Assembly: GCA_017506865.1 (NCBI GenBank)
Contig: JAFCMP010000334.1
Coordinates: forward strand, 434,001 to 498,000
Reading direction: 5' to 3'
DNA length: 64,000 nucleotides
DNA from: Tribonema minus
Lineage: Eukaryota > Sar > Xanthophyceae > Tribonematales > Tribonemataceae
The notes under the pieces were generated by a model. That model was not told the origin of the DNA. It searched no databases and was given only the letters and a program-made list of their open reading frames with translations. Made by a program: the position numbers and the translations under genes. Shown one piece after another: positions 15,001-30,000 of the stretch; position 1 is the first letter of the stretch; each line of letters begins with the position of its first letter.

Positions 15001-18000
15001 TTGCGCACCTTGCGCGCCGGTGCGTTGGCGCTCACGACGAGCGCTGTTGCTGCATGTATGTTTGCAAAAACCATATGTTTGCGATGATGAACTGACACGT
15101 AGCCCTCCAACCATGTGTCACTTGTGAAGTGCAGACCCATGTGAAAGCAGCAGACGTAGTTCGCGTACCTTCCGAGCCGGTGCATTGGCGCTCACGACGA
15201 GCGCTGCTGCTGCGGCGCGCGAGTCCAGCAGCCGCGGGGTCTCGCTGGGCACGCAGTTCATCGCCGCCAGCGCTGACACTATCTCCACCTCGTGGAGTTC
15301 GTCGAGCCTTGCGCATGACAGCAGCAAGAGAGATTTTTCATGTTCAGTCGCATTGTGATGCACAAAGCCAGCGCCGACACTATCTCCGCTTCATGGATTT
15401 CGTCGAGCCTTGGCGTGCAACGGCAAGGGGTGAGACATAAGGGAGAGAGGTTCTCGTATTCAAGTCGCATCGTGATGCACATATAACAATATTCAATTAG
15501 CATATGAATAATGATACAGCGACGGCTACGATATAAGAGCGCTCGATATAAGAGCGGCCACAGTATGAGAGCGGTCTGACGGCTGAACACGGATCTGGTC
15601 AATATAAGAGCGGTTTGGAGCTGCACGAGGCGGACCGCTCTTACATCGTGTCCACGTACCACCAGCTTCACAGCTGATTGCTGCGTAACGGCGGAGATGT
15701 AAGCCAAAAATCATGAGAAGCAATCTCCTTATCACAACATCATGCGCTCGGCACCGCAACCGCAGCTGCCGGGCGGTTGCTTCCGGGTTAATTCCGAAGC
15801 TAACTTCAGCTTTGGTCTCTAACCCTATTCATTTACTCCAAAACCTAGGGATAGGGTTAGGGCCAGACTAGGGTTCACCCTAACACTAATTAAGCCCAGT
15901 GACGATATAAGAGCGGTCACGATATAAGAGCGGTGAAGTTGGCGGGACGGACCCGCTCTTAAGGGGAGGATGGTCTCTTATTCAACTCGCATTGTCATGC
16001 ATGATAATGTGATGCACAGTAATGCAGTCACTATGGAGCAAGGGGTGAGAGGTCTCTCATTCAAGTCGCATTGTGGTGCACAATAATGCAGTCACTACAT
16101 ATGAAGCGAAGGTTTTCATAACTGCAAGGGGTGAGAGGTCGCTTATTAAAGTCGCGCTGTGCTGCACAATACCGCAGTCACTCCATATGGAGCAAAGGTT
16201 CTCAACAGCACGGGGTGCAAGGCCTCCTGTTCAAGTCGCATTGTAATGCACAATACTGCGGCCACCATGGAGCAAAGGATTGCGCGCCTGGAAGTGCAAG
16301 AAAGTTTGACAAGTAGTGCGTGCACCAGCAACCCGAAGATGCGCACAAACAACAATGCAAACGCTACACATTTGAGCACTGAGGGCCTCGTGGAGCGTCA
16401 CCACGAGCACTTCAAGCGGAAGTTACCTGTCGCGCTGCATCTTCGACCTTCGAGTGGACATCTACCACCTGGGCCTTCTCGCGCCCCTCAGCGAGGTTGC
16501 ATACATAAATTACAACCTACAATGCAAATGATATATATATTTCAGCATCAAGAACCTCGGGGAGCGTCGCCACAAGCACCGTGCGCGGCAGTTACCTGTC
16601 TCGCTGCACCTTCGATGCCACCAGGCCCAGCATGCCCGTGGCGAGCTCCACGTCCTGCATGGCGCAGGCAGGTATGTAGGTATGCGTGTGTTGGACCGAA
16701 TGCGCCATGTATGAAACAAACTCATAGTTAAAAACGCCCAAGGTAATTTACATTCGTGATCATCCTGCAAAGTGGACCAGATGCGCACAAGAGCATCAAT
16801 GCAACAAATCTTGGGTCTTGAAATCTATCCCAACAGGCGCAAAACAGTGCATCCTGCATGGCGCAGGCAGGTACGTATGCATGTGTTAGACCAAATGCGC
16901 TACACACCATGTCCCATCCCAGCACTTCCCGATCCTCTTCACTCAGCAGTGCCGTAGCAGCGCAGTGAACCACATTCATACTTCAAAAAAACCAAAGATT
17001 ATCTACTGTGCATTCAAGGTTCAGCGTGCAGAGTGAACCAGATGCGCGCAGGAGCCGGAATGCAACTTCAACTTCAATTTCTGTGTTGATGCCGGGAGCG
17101 GAGGCATCGCACCACGTCCATCACCGCACTCACGAGCGACATATGCAATGATGCAAATATACCCAGTCATGACCTGAAGGCTCCGGGAGGTGTATGCAAA
17201 AATTCTGTACCCATTCACAGCATGTACTGATGCATGCACACTCTATGCGCTGCCCCCACTTTGCACACACGAGCCGTACGCACTCCATGCGGCATGAGAG
17301 CCCACAGCGCTGCACATTGTCTTTGAAAAGATGAGGTGATTATGATGGCAGTTACATTCAGGACAGGCAATAATGGCTGTGGTTAGGGTTACGACTTCAT
17401 AAATCCCCCTATTTGTGCGCACACCTGCCACAGGGACGCCCTCTGCTGCGTCACGTACTCCCACCAGCTGCACGGCGGCGCCACGGGGCCCTCGCCCAGC
17501 TTGACGGCCCTGCTCTCCTGCTGTTTCGCACGCGTGTGAAAGAGTGGAAGTGAGAGGGAGGCAGAGGGACAAAGAGGCGAGAGAGAGACATTAGAGAGCA
17601 AGAACAAGAGAGAAAGGGAGGGGAATGAGGCTGTGAGGTGACAGGGTGAGGGGGAAGTCGCACAGTCGCGTCGGGAGCAGCGTAAACGCTTGCCGCTGTG
17701 TACCCCATGTGGTAACGGGATAGAGAAGCCTCTGCCTTGCCAACAACCTAATCCTGCGTTGTGATGAAGTGAACATGGAGCAGTTCTGCTGGCTCACCTT
17801 TGCCCGCGTCGCGGAGGATATAAATTGCAGGGATTGCAGGCCCAGCCAGTGGCCTGCAGTCGCCAGAAGCAGCAGCAGAGCGGAGGTGTGTGTCAAAAAA
17901 CAGCCCGCAAGGTCGCCGGCGGTCGACGCAGATGCCATCAGCTTATTAAAAGACATGTCAATCATATATCATGTGTATTCCAAGCATCTACAGCATGCGT

Positions 18001-21000
18001 GTACGCAATACGCGCTTCACAAGGTTGTTTCTGATGTATCGCAAAAACACGGGCACTGTAGTTGGTGGCGCAAGTTGAGCAGTGTGCACTGGAGGCTGGT
18101 CGTTGAAAAAAGTTTTCAAAAAACACGGCCTAGACGTTTCACTCTCTTCAGAACTGTTGTCACACTTCGTAGGCTTCAAACACATGCTTCATTAAATTGT
18201 ATCAAATTCATCCCGCTGTGGAATTGCATACTTTGAACTGCTTGACAAACTGTTGCTGGGTGCCGATACACGTTTCAGACGAGAGCCTGGCGTCCAACCA
18301 CGTGAGCGTCGTCCCAGCCTCAAGTGCATCACCCTTCGTCCCTATGTCAATTAGCCTCACCACTCACTGAGGTCCGCAGCAGCGCACAAGAGCTCGGACA
18401 GGGTGAGTGGCAGCAGCGCGTGCAGCTGTCGCTGAGCGCTGCCACAGCCTTCACACGAAAGCGGTAGGTATGAACCAATGACTCACTGAGGTCAGCCGCG
18501 GATAAGAACTGGGACAGCGCGATGGGCAGCGTGCGCGTCGGCAGCAGCTGCTGAGCGCTGTCGCAGTCATCACACGAGCGGCAGCTTATCCGCCCATGAG
18601 TGTACTTGGAACCTTCAGACGTAAGTGAGGACTCACTGAGGTCGGCGGCAGAGAAGAACTGCGAAAGCGCGATGGGCAGCGTGTGCGGCGGCAGCGGCAG
18701 GCCCACGTAGTCGCTCTGCCCCTCGGCGTGCGTTTCGTAGTGCGCCAGCGTCGTGGTCGTCTGCCGCAGGTCCTGGATGTCGAAGCGCAGGCTGTTGTGA
18801 AATGGTCTGCAAGCGAATAAATGGTGGGCGGGGAGGGGGGGGGGGGAGGGGAGGGGCGGGGGGGGTATTATAAGCGAACATGTTGAGGCGCAGGCAGTTG
18901 TGGAATGGGCTGCATAGCAGGTGAACGAGCGGGGCGGGGGTTGGGGGATGGGGGGATATTAGAAGAGAATTCAGTGCAGATTGAAAAGAATTGCATCCAT
19001 CGTACAGGCCATACCAGCAGGCATGAAGTATGTTACACATGCATTCCATCGCGTTTGGTGCTAGATGATCATGCACACCTCCGCAAACAGAAGCAGATGT
19101 AATGAGGATTGCGCAAGTATGAGCATGGGGTCACCACCGGCCAGTGCTGCTGCGAGCAGTGTCACACCTCTCAGCACACACTGTACAGTGTGCGCTTGAG
19201 CCTTTTTGATTAAAGTATACTTCGAAGTACGCCGGGGAAATCGACGCTTTCAATTAAAGAGTACTTCTACATCAAAGCATACGTTCAAGTGCCAGCACAC
19301 ACAAAATCGCGTGCCTGCATATTGCGCGCCTGAGCTTTCATGATCTATGCCAGGAACCATCAAGATCTTAGTTCAAGAAGTACTTGAACATATATATCAG
19401 ATGACTTCAAGCTTATTGCGCGAGCGCTGCCTCATTCAGCTCGCCTGCGGGCAAACTCACGTACCTATACACGGTTCGGTGCTGTGACTTCTTGATCCAC
19501 GCCAGGTACCAGCGCAGAACGTCGACCACTTCCGCCAGCGACAGCACGCGGCGGGGCAGTACCTGCGCATCAGCAAATGCACGTTGAGATGCATGTACTC
19601 CAAGATGAGTAAAAGGGGTGGGCCCTAGTGTACGCATTCGCTGCTTTGTGCCTGCGACATAACGACCTGCGGGTAAGCAGATGCACACGTGGTGATGCAT
19701 GAAGTTCAATATGGAGAGGGGTGGAGTCTCAGCGTATGCCTTTGCTGCTTTGTGCGTTGGACACAACAAACGCACGTGCACGCGTGAGATGCATGAACGT
19801 CAACTGTACTGCATAGGGTAGGACACATGCCCTTGTCCCGCGATGCATTCGATGAGCGCAAAGCAGGAAAGCTTGCACCTCAGAACACAAAAATAGAGGG
19901 GACGTCAACCGCGCTGTCCTTTGATCCGTCTGCGCGTGGCGACTCAACATTTGTGGCCGCTGCTATGCACCATTATAAGGCTTTTTCGAATGTAAATAAG
20001 AACATCGCGTTTTGAGTGCAGATGGTCGTCATGCAACACAAGGCATAGAATGTGAACGCAGGGATCACGTGCATGCTAAAAATGCAACATACGACATAGA
20101 ATTAGAATATGAACCCAGAGATCGCCTGCATGCTGAAATTGCACCATGAGGCTCAGGACATGAACGCAGAGGCCACCTGCATGCTCAAATACGTCGTACA
20201 CGCACTAGCTTACCTCTACTTGGTGAAGTTGAGGACTGGCCGCCTTGCGCTTCGAAATTTGTATACTTCGTACGTACATGTACAGTCCAGTACTTCACGA
20301 GATGACGAATCTACAGCATGCACACACGCACACGCATGTAATGTACGCAACACACACTTACCTCTACTATGTCAAACTTTGATAAGGGCAGGGACAGGCC
20401 GTTCTGAACTTTAAAATATGTACTTCAAAGTAGTTCAAAATGAGTACGTTAACAGTCAAGTACTAGATGTGGACTACCTTAGAAACGTGCACACGCATAC
20501 ACGCATATAAATACACGCAGAGACTTACCTCTACTATATCATCCATGGTAAGGTCAGGCACAGGCCGCCCTGCTGCCTTGACTGCGTCCTTGGCGCCAGC
20601 CTTCTTCTTGCCATAGTCAGATCCACGCCTCTCTGCTCACATGTAGAAACGAGAAAAATCGCCTAACAGTGATCACCTCTGACGGCAGCATGCTCCATAG
20701 TACATCTCGTAGTGAAGTTCATTGAATATGAAGAACATCTCGTAGTGAAGTTCATTGAATATATAGAAACGAGAAAATCGCCTATCAGTGATCACCACTG
20801 AAGGCAGCATGCTCCATAGTACATATCGTAGTGAAGTTCATTAAACATGTAGAAACGAGAAAAATATGGCGACATGCATTTATGACACACCAGCACCTGG
20901 TTTTGGGTCAGAATTTGGTCGACTGCAGATGTAATCCTGACTTGGTGTTTTACAAAGTGCTACCCAGCACAAAGGGGGAACAGGCCTCGGAATGTGTACT

Positions 21001-24000
21001 TGTTGCGAAGAGTCCAAGGTGCATTGTCCACTGCAACGTGTCCGTCTTCAACTGCCTCACACCATAACTGGCCCCGTTGCTGTTGGGTTCATGTGGCACA
21101 ACCACTACATGTTGTGCTGCGTACCTGACATTGTCTGCCAACCTGTGCGTTTCGACTGCCTCACACCACAACTTGCCCCGTGCCTGGTGAAGTCATTTGA
21201 CACCACCACAATATGTTGTGTTGCGTACGTGCGGGCAGCATTGACCTCACACCGTACGTTGTCCCATTGCTGGAGGGTTCATCCGGCACCACTACAACAT
21301 AAAACGCTGCATACCTGACATGGCCCACCTGCAACATGTACGTTTTCAACTCCCTCACACCACAACTTGCCCCGTTCCTCGTGAAGTCAATTGGCACCAC
21401 CATTGTGTAGTGCTACACCACCAGTGTCTATGCTAGCCTACCAGCTAAGTACCGCATTATCTATAATTAAGCCCATGGGGCGAGTTGTTCTTATAAAATT
21501 CCGAGCCCTCATAAAATGACGCCCCACCCTTGATCTTCGCTCATACAAATGTGCCCCCCCCCCCCCCCTTTCATTCTCATATGCATACGCAGCATGTACC
21601 CTCTGCGTACGTGTACTTTGCACACTCAGTGACTCCTGCTACATCACCACATTATGCGTGCGCCTGCATGGCATTGCGCTGTCAGCAACGTGCAGAGCAG
21701 AGAGAAAGGCAGCTAACAATGTAGCCAAACCCACAAAAAGGCTCCGAGAGGCAGCAGTTGGCTTTCCGAAAGTTGAACTGGTTTCAGGAGCGGCGTAGAA
21801 GCATGCTGGCACCTCATGATGGTGTTAGACGAGCTGAAATGGCTCAAACATTAATGCACCCCACCCTTTACTCTCCAAATATTAATGGCGCCCCACCCCC
21901 CTTTGTTCGCTCTCATAAAAAAACTCGCCCCATGGGCTTAATTATATATGACACGGTAGTACTCTGCTGCTGCTGCTACGTGCCTACACTTGCTGGATGG
22001 TACCAGTCGAGAAGTGATGCAGGTGCTGCTTCCTCCCCCTGGGCTCCATCGCAAAAAGTACACATTCCGAGGTCTGTTCTCCGTACTGCGCTGCGTACCT
22101 GCAATACTCCACCTGCACCGTACACGTCCTCAAATGCTTGACACAACAACTTGACCCCGTTCCTGGTGAATATCATTTGGCACCAGCATTGTGTCATTTG
22201 GCACCACGATTGTGTGTTGCGCTGCGTACCTGCGGGCAGCGCGGCCGCGAAGAAGTGCGCGCAGCGCGCCGCTATCGCCGCGGGCACGAGGGGCAGGCCC
22301 AGGTAGCGGTCGATGCCCATGAGCGCAGCGGGCACTGCGCGGAACAGCGAAACACACGCACAAAGAGCGAGCAGCAACATGACAAAGCCAAACACACGAC
22401 AACAGAGCAGGGTCAAAGGCTCATCGTGTCAGAGTGCACACCGTGTCAGAGTACTTCAAAGTATACATGTACAGTTGCACGTGTGAGGTGGGGAGAGTCA
22501 CCGAAGGGGCCAAATCAACGCAGGTACTTGGTGGTATTATCACGGGCGTTTTAATCACAGTATTTGACTATGGCGCTGAATTGTTCGCTCCTTCTATATA
22601 TGCGCTCTCTCGCTACAACTTCAACATGAGAGCAAGATAAACAATACGGTCGAAACCGACGCAGTTGGCTCCAGTGACGCACACCAAAACTCCGCAGAGC
22701 ACGCTTTGAGAAAGTTCATTGCTCAAAGTGCGCAGCGGTTTCAAGTGTCGAAGTGTCGGTCAATACAATGATAGCATCGCGCGCCTAGCCGCGCCTCCAG
22801 CAAGCGCCTGAATGGTGACCTTTTGCTCCGCTTCAACGCGGCAAAGCTGTGCGCATGGGCCTGCTAAGTCGGCGTCCCCTTGCCCTCTGTGCTGCCCTAC
22901 CAACCAGCACTCTGCTACAGCTGCTGCGTGCCCAGTCTTGCTGGTCATTGCCCAGCAAGAAGCGATGCACACACGCTGCCGCCTCTCCCGGATTTCTTCC
23001 AAGAACGTCACACTCTTTTAAGTCCCATTCCCCCTCTCAGTGTGTGGCATAATATTGTTATAATATTATATCTTCAGAGAAGGCAAGCATCCTGCAAGTA
23101 GCAAGCTCGCTCCACAGCAACGAGAACTCTGTCGGCTGAGCTGCTCCATTTCATGGGTGGTGCGGCACTGCTTCACAGATGCAACTTCCATGCGCCCACT
23201 GAGGAGATGACAATGGAATCAGCAAGGCATAAAGAGCAGTCGAAGACATGTGAGCATCGCGCACCTTGCCGCGCCTCCGTCATGGGGCGCACGCCGAGGG
23301 ACGTGAGCAGCCGCAGCGGCGGCGCGCGCGCGTTGCCGCGCTGCCAGAACGCATCGCGCACGCACGCGCCGATCGCATCCAGCGGGCGCGCCGGCACGGA
23401 GGCGTGCGCGCTCAGGATGACCACCTGCAGACGCGTGCAGAGGCAACATGTCAGCCGATCGTGCAATTCACACGGATGAATGTGCTGTGCCCGTACTATG
23501 ACAGCTTCCGCATCGTGCAGCAGAGCATCCTCACAACAACATACATGCGATATCATACGTCACTCAGCGGGCGCACGCAGGCGCGTCGCGGTTGGATATC
23601 TCAGCACGCATGTGCACGCGGCGCGCTGGTGTGTGAAACTGTGGCGCCGCTGTGCTGCGAGGGCTGCAAAGCGGGATCACCGCCTGCAGACGCGTGCAGA
23701 GGCAATGTGTCAGGCGATCGGAGCGCTGGTGCGCGCGCGCACGCGTGCTGCTGCTAGGGCTGCTGCAACTGTGCAGCGTCGCAGCGATTCTCAGCGGTGC
23801 TGGATGTGCACTATGTACGCGTTGATCGCGTACCAGCGGGCGCGCCGGCACACACACGCGCATGTTCAGGGTCCCCTAATGCAGGAGCAACACGTCAGAA
23901 GGCCGGCGAGCAAGCGTGCGCACGCGCTGGACGCGCTGCCACTGCGAAGCGCTGCGACACTTTTCAGCACTTGGTGGGCACTTCGTGCAGACGAGCGTCA

Positions 24001-27000
24001 ATAGTTGTCTCCTGAACCAGGCGCGCCGGCATGGACGTGTGATGACCTCCAGCAGTCACATATATGCGTGTGCGCGCGCTGGCCTGGAGGTGCCGCAACG
24101 GCGACGCGCTGCAGCAGCTCTCAGCAGTATATGATGAGCACTGCATTCCCGTGATTGCGCGTGCCAGCAGGCGACACGATGATGCAGGACATAGGTTCAC
24201 ATCGCGCGACAAGTGTAGCATACCGTATCGAGTGCCGCACATCGGAGCATCCTCCCACCTACATACCTACGGTATGGTGTGTGTGCTGAGCCGCTGCAGT
24301 GCTGAGCTGCTACCACGACACGCCCAGCAACTGACCTTCTCGTACCCATACGCACGGCAATCCATGTGCGCTGAGCCCTCACCATGACAGCTTCAGCACC
24401 GCTCAGCGGCGCGTCCTCGCCCTGCGCGTACCCATACATACGGTAATCCATGTGTATTGAGCCCTCACCATGACAGCTTCAGCATCAGAGCATCTCTTAC
24501 CCATACGCACGGCAATTTATGTGCGTTGAGCCCTCACCATAACAGCTTCAGCATCGCTCAGCGGCGCGTCCTCGCCCTGCGCGCAGCCGCCCACAGCCGC
24601 CTCCGCCGCATCCGCCTTCCCCTTTTGCGACGCGCTATTCCTCTTCTTACTGGAAGTCGAGCTTGCATTTGGATCCCTGTCTCCCGTCCCGGCCGCTGTG
24701 CTGTCGAGCGCTGCCACCTGCGTCCTGACGGCGGCGATGCTGGAGGACGCCCACGTCGGTTTTGCGCGCCCCGCGGCGCCTGCTCGCAGGTCCCGCGACA
24801 GAAGCGGACAGAGTCTTGAATTGCGCGCGTGCCGACATGGCAGTCATCGGTCGAGGAAACACGTACTCACGTGTGCGACTGTACGCTTGACATGCTTGTA
24901 CACCTCTAAACAAGCATGTAGACATTCAACATTGACTAAATGAATACGAATCGAGTGACGCCCACGACGGTCTCTCGCACCCCACGGCGCCTACTGTCAG
25001 ATTCCACGACAGAAGGTGACGGCGTCGTGAGTTGTGCTTGCGCTGACACCGCAATTGCGGGTCAAGAGTGATGTATTTCTACATGAAAATACAATTCTTG
25101 ATGTGTGTCAACACCTCTGCAGGTAGGCAGTGCGATTCACATACATGTTTCATGTGCGCCCTTGTCGGTTCTGCGCGCAACTTGACACGTGATGGCGGAT
25201 CCCGCGACATTGGCAGACAGTGTCTCAAAATCATGCGGGCGCTGATCCTGCAATCGCCGGTTTTGGAGTATGCCAATTTTATACTTGATGCACTTCTACA
25301 ACTTCATCTACTTCGAAGTATACAAGTTCTGGTCCATCTGCCTGCACAAGTGTACATTTGGGCTCTTGAGCAACACAGCAGGCATAGGCATGCGATGTAC
25401 ATATGCTTATGCGGTGTTTTGGGTAAGTTCGTGAGGTACCTATATCATTACGAGGCAGATCGCGCACTCGGGCTGCCTGTCGCCCAGCGGCGAGCGTACC
25501 ACTTCGAAGTACCTAGACAGTCCTGCAGAGTGGCTACGCAAAGTACAGTACCGCGTCCACGCAACTGGGCTGCCCGCCGCCGCCGCAGCGAGCGACGCCG
25601 CAAGGCGTGGCTGCGTAGCTGGTTCACAGACATACTATAAAAAAGATACTATAAATTCGAAGCATGGTCAGTACGCACATGTACACAAAAAGCCGAGCAC
25701 TACTGGAAAGCGGCTACACAAGTACCACGTTTGCGCACCTGGGCTGCCCGTCACCGCCGCAGCGTGTGAGCGACGCGACGAGGCGGGGCTGCGCAGCTGA
25801 GTCACAGACATACTTTCTGTTTTTCAGTAGAATACACGTCAAAGTAGGCGAGCAGTACTGCGAAGCGGATGCGCAAAGTGCCACATTCATGCACCTGGGC
25901 TGCCCGTCACCGCCGCAGCGAGCGACGCACCAAATTGGGGTTGCGCAGCCGAGTCAATGGCATACCTTCGGTGTTTCAGTGCACGTACACGTCAAAAGCA
26001 GGCGAGCAGAACTGCGAAGCGGCTACGCAAACCACACAACCGCATTCGCGAACCTGGGCTCCCCGTCGTCGCCACCGCAGCGGTGCAGCCGCGCTACATA
26101 CCAGGCATGCTTGCCTCCATGGCAACATGGGCTTTGAAAGTACAACTTTAAAGTACCAAGGCAGTACTGCAAAGCGTCTATATTCAAAATACAGTACACC
26201 ACGTTCGCGTACCTGGGCTGCCCGTCGCCGGCGCAGCGAGCGACGCGCGCCGCGGGCCGTCCAGCTGCGGGAAGAGCTCGTGGTAGCCGCTGCCGGGCAG
26301 CGCGGCGGGCGCGGCGTCGTAGGCGCGCGTCACGCGCTCAAACTGCATAAGGACGTGACATGGGTCAGGGCAGAACTTTCTTAACCCATGCACTGGGATG
26401 CATCTGAGCATGTCGAGTAGCCCTAACCCTAACCTAGCCCTAGTCCCAACCACCTAAAGTTTGTGGGCACGGCGGTGCTGGCCCGCGTCAACTGCCAAAG
26501 CGCAGCAGATCCCGGTCCAGCCGCCGATGAACTTATCCTGCACTTCCAGGGACGTCGAGCTCTAGCCGTAACCCTCGCCCTAGCTTTCAACCCAACCCTG
26601 ATGCACATGATGGAAAAAAGTGCGTTGTCGCCTGGTAGTCGTAAAAGGCGCGCGCGACGAAACCGCGGCAGTGCAGCAGGTCCCGGTTCCAGCCGCCGAT
26701 GAACTTATCCTGTCCGTCCAGGCACGTCAAACTCTAGCCCTGACCCTGACCCTTTCCCTAGCTTTCGGCCCAACCCTGATGCACGCAGTGAAAAAAATGT
26801 CAAGCTCTCGCCACAATCATAACCCTAACGTTAGACTTTGACCCAGCCCTGATGCACACAGTCTTTGTCACCTGATAATCATAGAAGGCGCGCGCGACGA
26901 GGCCGCCGCAGTGCAGCAGGTCCCGGTTCCAGCCACCAATGAACTTGTCTTGAACGTCCAGCGATGTGCGTTCCATGGTGGGCCACAGCGGGCCGTTCAG

Positions 27001-30000
27001 GTGGTAGCCAGTGCCGGTGGTCTGGTGCGTGTCCATGCCCACAAACACCTGGTGGCAGGGCAAGAAAACGGTAGGAATGGGGGTTAGCGTTGAGAGATTG
27101 AAGTCGGGAGGTTGAGGTAAGGATTAGAGGTACTTCAGGGCGTACAGGTGCAGTTCACATGGTAGCCGGTGCCGGTGGTCTGGTGCGTGTCCATGCCCAC
27201 AAACACCTGGTGGCAGGGTAAGAAACGGTAGAAATGGGGGTCAGGGTTAAGAGACTGGGGATGAGAAGTTGGTGTAAGTTTAACAGTTTGTAGCATAGGG
27301 CGTACATGTGCATTTCAAGTGGTCACCGGTGCCGGCGGTCTGGCGCGTGTCCGTGCTCACAAACACCTGGAGGCAGGGTCAAGATAGCGGTTAAGGTGAG
27401 CAGGATGGGGGCAGGATGAGGGTCAGGCAACAGGAGGGCTGTTCGGGTGGCAGCCGGTGCCGGTGGTCTGGTGCGTTCCCGTGCCGACAGACACCTGGTG
27501 TAAAGGGAGGTTAGTGTGAGGGATGGGGCCCGGGCATAGCGTGCCCGCTTGTGCCTGTAGATGCGGGTGCCACTTAGGGGTAGGGCACAAAGATCAAGAG
27601 CGTGAACACGAGTGACAGCGGCCAATCGCCCCTCTCGTGCGCCGCCGCGCCGCTCCACCTACCCTGATCATGCGCTACAGCCTCCGCTGAAGTATAGCTT
27701 TTGTGTGAAAGCACTGCACACACAACATATTGTTACACAGTGAAGTACTTCGAGGTACGCAATCGGAGAAACGGGCCTTGCCGCGGCGCGGCAGCGCTGC
27801 ACACGCTTCAAGCAGGTACCTCAACACCATGAATATGAGCTCACGACACGCAATGATCCCACAGCAAACCCCAATGGAGTTCGGAATTTAGCTTACAGCG
27901 CGCAACAACTTCTACAGCATAGTCCACTCGAGCACGTTGATTACGAGGTGTACTTCAACGCTGTACATACATACCTTGCCGCACGGCTCCGCGCCGCAGC
28001 GCGTCGGCGACACGAGCGACAGCAGCCAGTCGTCGCGCTCTTGCGCCGCCGCCGCGCCGCCGCCTCCGCCGCCGCCGCCGCCGCCGCTGTAGTCGAACGT
28101 CAGCGACACGATGGGCGCTGAGGGCGGCGCTTTGAGCAGCTTCTTGGTGAGGCCGGCGATGAACGGCTTGCACTGCTTGGTCTCAACGCTCAGTGCGCCG
28201 TGCACGAGCGCCAGCGATGCCGTAGAGACGGTCGTGTCGGCTGACGCGGAGTCTGCGGAGTCTGCTGCGGCGTTGTCGCCGTTGGTGGTGTCGGGCGCTG
28301 CGCCTGGGGCCGCAGGGGGGGGGGGGGGGGGGGGGAGAGGGTGTGTGTGTTGGGCAATTGAGTTGACTTGATGACCCTGACAAGTCCGGACTAACTACCT
28401 TGTTTGGTGTTTCATCATTACAGAGTGTTGTGGTGATTTATCACAACAGGCCGAAATCATCACGATGATCTTGACTGCCTCATTAGGCAAACTTTACCCG
28501 TCGCTTGTGCAATAACTCCAAATGAAAAACGAATCAAAAGATCGTTGAGCTCTAGGTGACAAGGGATGGTTAGCCGCAAGTGCCTTCCACCAATATCCAA
28601 ATGTTCTACTTGGGAATATGTATTCGCATCACACAACAGCGCTGATGAAGCCCGCCGACAGTGCATTTGCATGCGTGATTGGCATACATCATGCGGTCCG
28701 GCAGTTCCCCTCTATATCACGCTTCTGTGTTTTGCACGCGTTCGCATCAGCGCCGCAAACGATGGCCACACAGAGGGGCGCAGCACCTAACCCTAACCCT
28801 AACCCTATAACCCTAACCCTAACCCTAAGGAGACAGCGCAGCACCTTTCAGCTCGACAAACTGAGACAGACCACATCAAAACGCGGCGCGCACTTGTATT
28901 ATAGCACAATGCGCATTAGCGCGACCGTTTGCGATAGCAGCACCATGGAACACGGGGCGCCCTCAAGCCGCAAGTCACCTTCAATAGCAAACTGCAAAGT
29001 TCAGACCAACTTCAAGTTTGACTGCGCCTCACCTTCATGCTGCTCGTACTTCAAAGCTGCCTTCAACAGCCAAGTGCAAGCTGCAGCTGACTTCAACTTC
29101 AGCCGCGCCTCACCTTCAATAGCAAACTGCAAAGTTCAGACCGACTTCAAGTTTGACTACGCCTCACCTTCATGCTGCTCGTACTTCAAAGCTGCCTTCA
29201 ACAGCCAAGTGCAAGCTGGAGCTGACTTCAACTTCAGCCGCGCCTCACCTTCAGCCGCGCCTCACCTTCATATACGGACTGCTGCTGCGCGGACTCAGAA
29301 GGAGCTGCCTTCGACAAAAAATTTAAATCTCGAACTGACTTCAATTGCAATCGAAGCCTCACCTTCATCTACAGAGCCCTGCTGCTCGGACTCCGAAGGA
29401 CCTCCCGCCGGGGTGGCGGCGGCAGCGGCGGCTGTGGCATGGCGCGTCAGCGTTAGCCGCAGGTCCTGCACGGTGATGTTGCCTGCGCATTGCACACGCC
29501 GTGGCTTCTGTTCAGCACAGTAATTGTGGCTGGTGTTCAGCACAGAGTAAGGGAATATGAACATACACGTCGCCGCACTTGTCAGCAGAGTGAGTGCGGC
29601 AGACTGGACAAACGATGCCGCGCCTCTGTGGGCAGAATGATTGCGGAGGGTGGACAAATCAAGTCGCAGTACTCGTCAGCAGAGTGATTGCGGAAGGCTG
29701 GAAAAACACGTCGCGGCACGTGTCAAGAGAGTAAGTGGGGGAGGCTGACCAGACAGGTCGCATCATCCGTCAGCAGAGAGAGTGAGGGAGGCTGCCCGAC
29801 GGGGCAGAACAGGTGAAAAATTGTAACTTTTTCATACGCAGATGTATAGTGCTGGAATTTTTTGGGTAGCTGAGACGTGCAGTCACTTGCTGCCGCGACA
29901 GGTCATGCGGCAAGTCCTGCACGCCCAGCTGCTTAAAGCTTGACACACGCAGTGACGTCTGGATTTGGGATGCAAATCTGTGAATTTCGGCTACAGCAGC

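Noticed and set aside
25068-25640. Plus-strand ORF of 190 codons
   Set aside because: Lies over the exon-8 echo array on the opposite strand; no family resemblance, and the openness follows from the repeated GC-rich unit.
28785-28832. Chromosome end (telomere)
   Set aside because: Short tract with coding exons on both sides.
28618-29523. Plus-strand ORF of 301 codons with internal repeats
   Set aside because: Produced by the 133-base tandem repeat and by the antisense of DUF3684 exon 5; both are better explained as intron and minus-strand exon.
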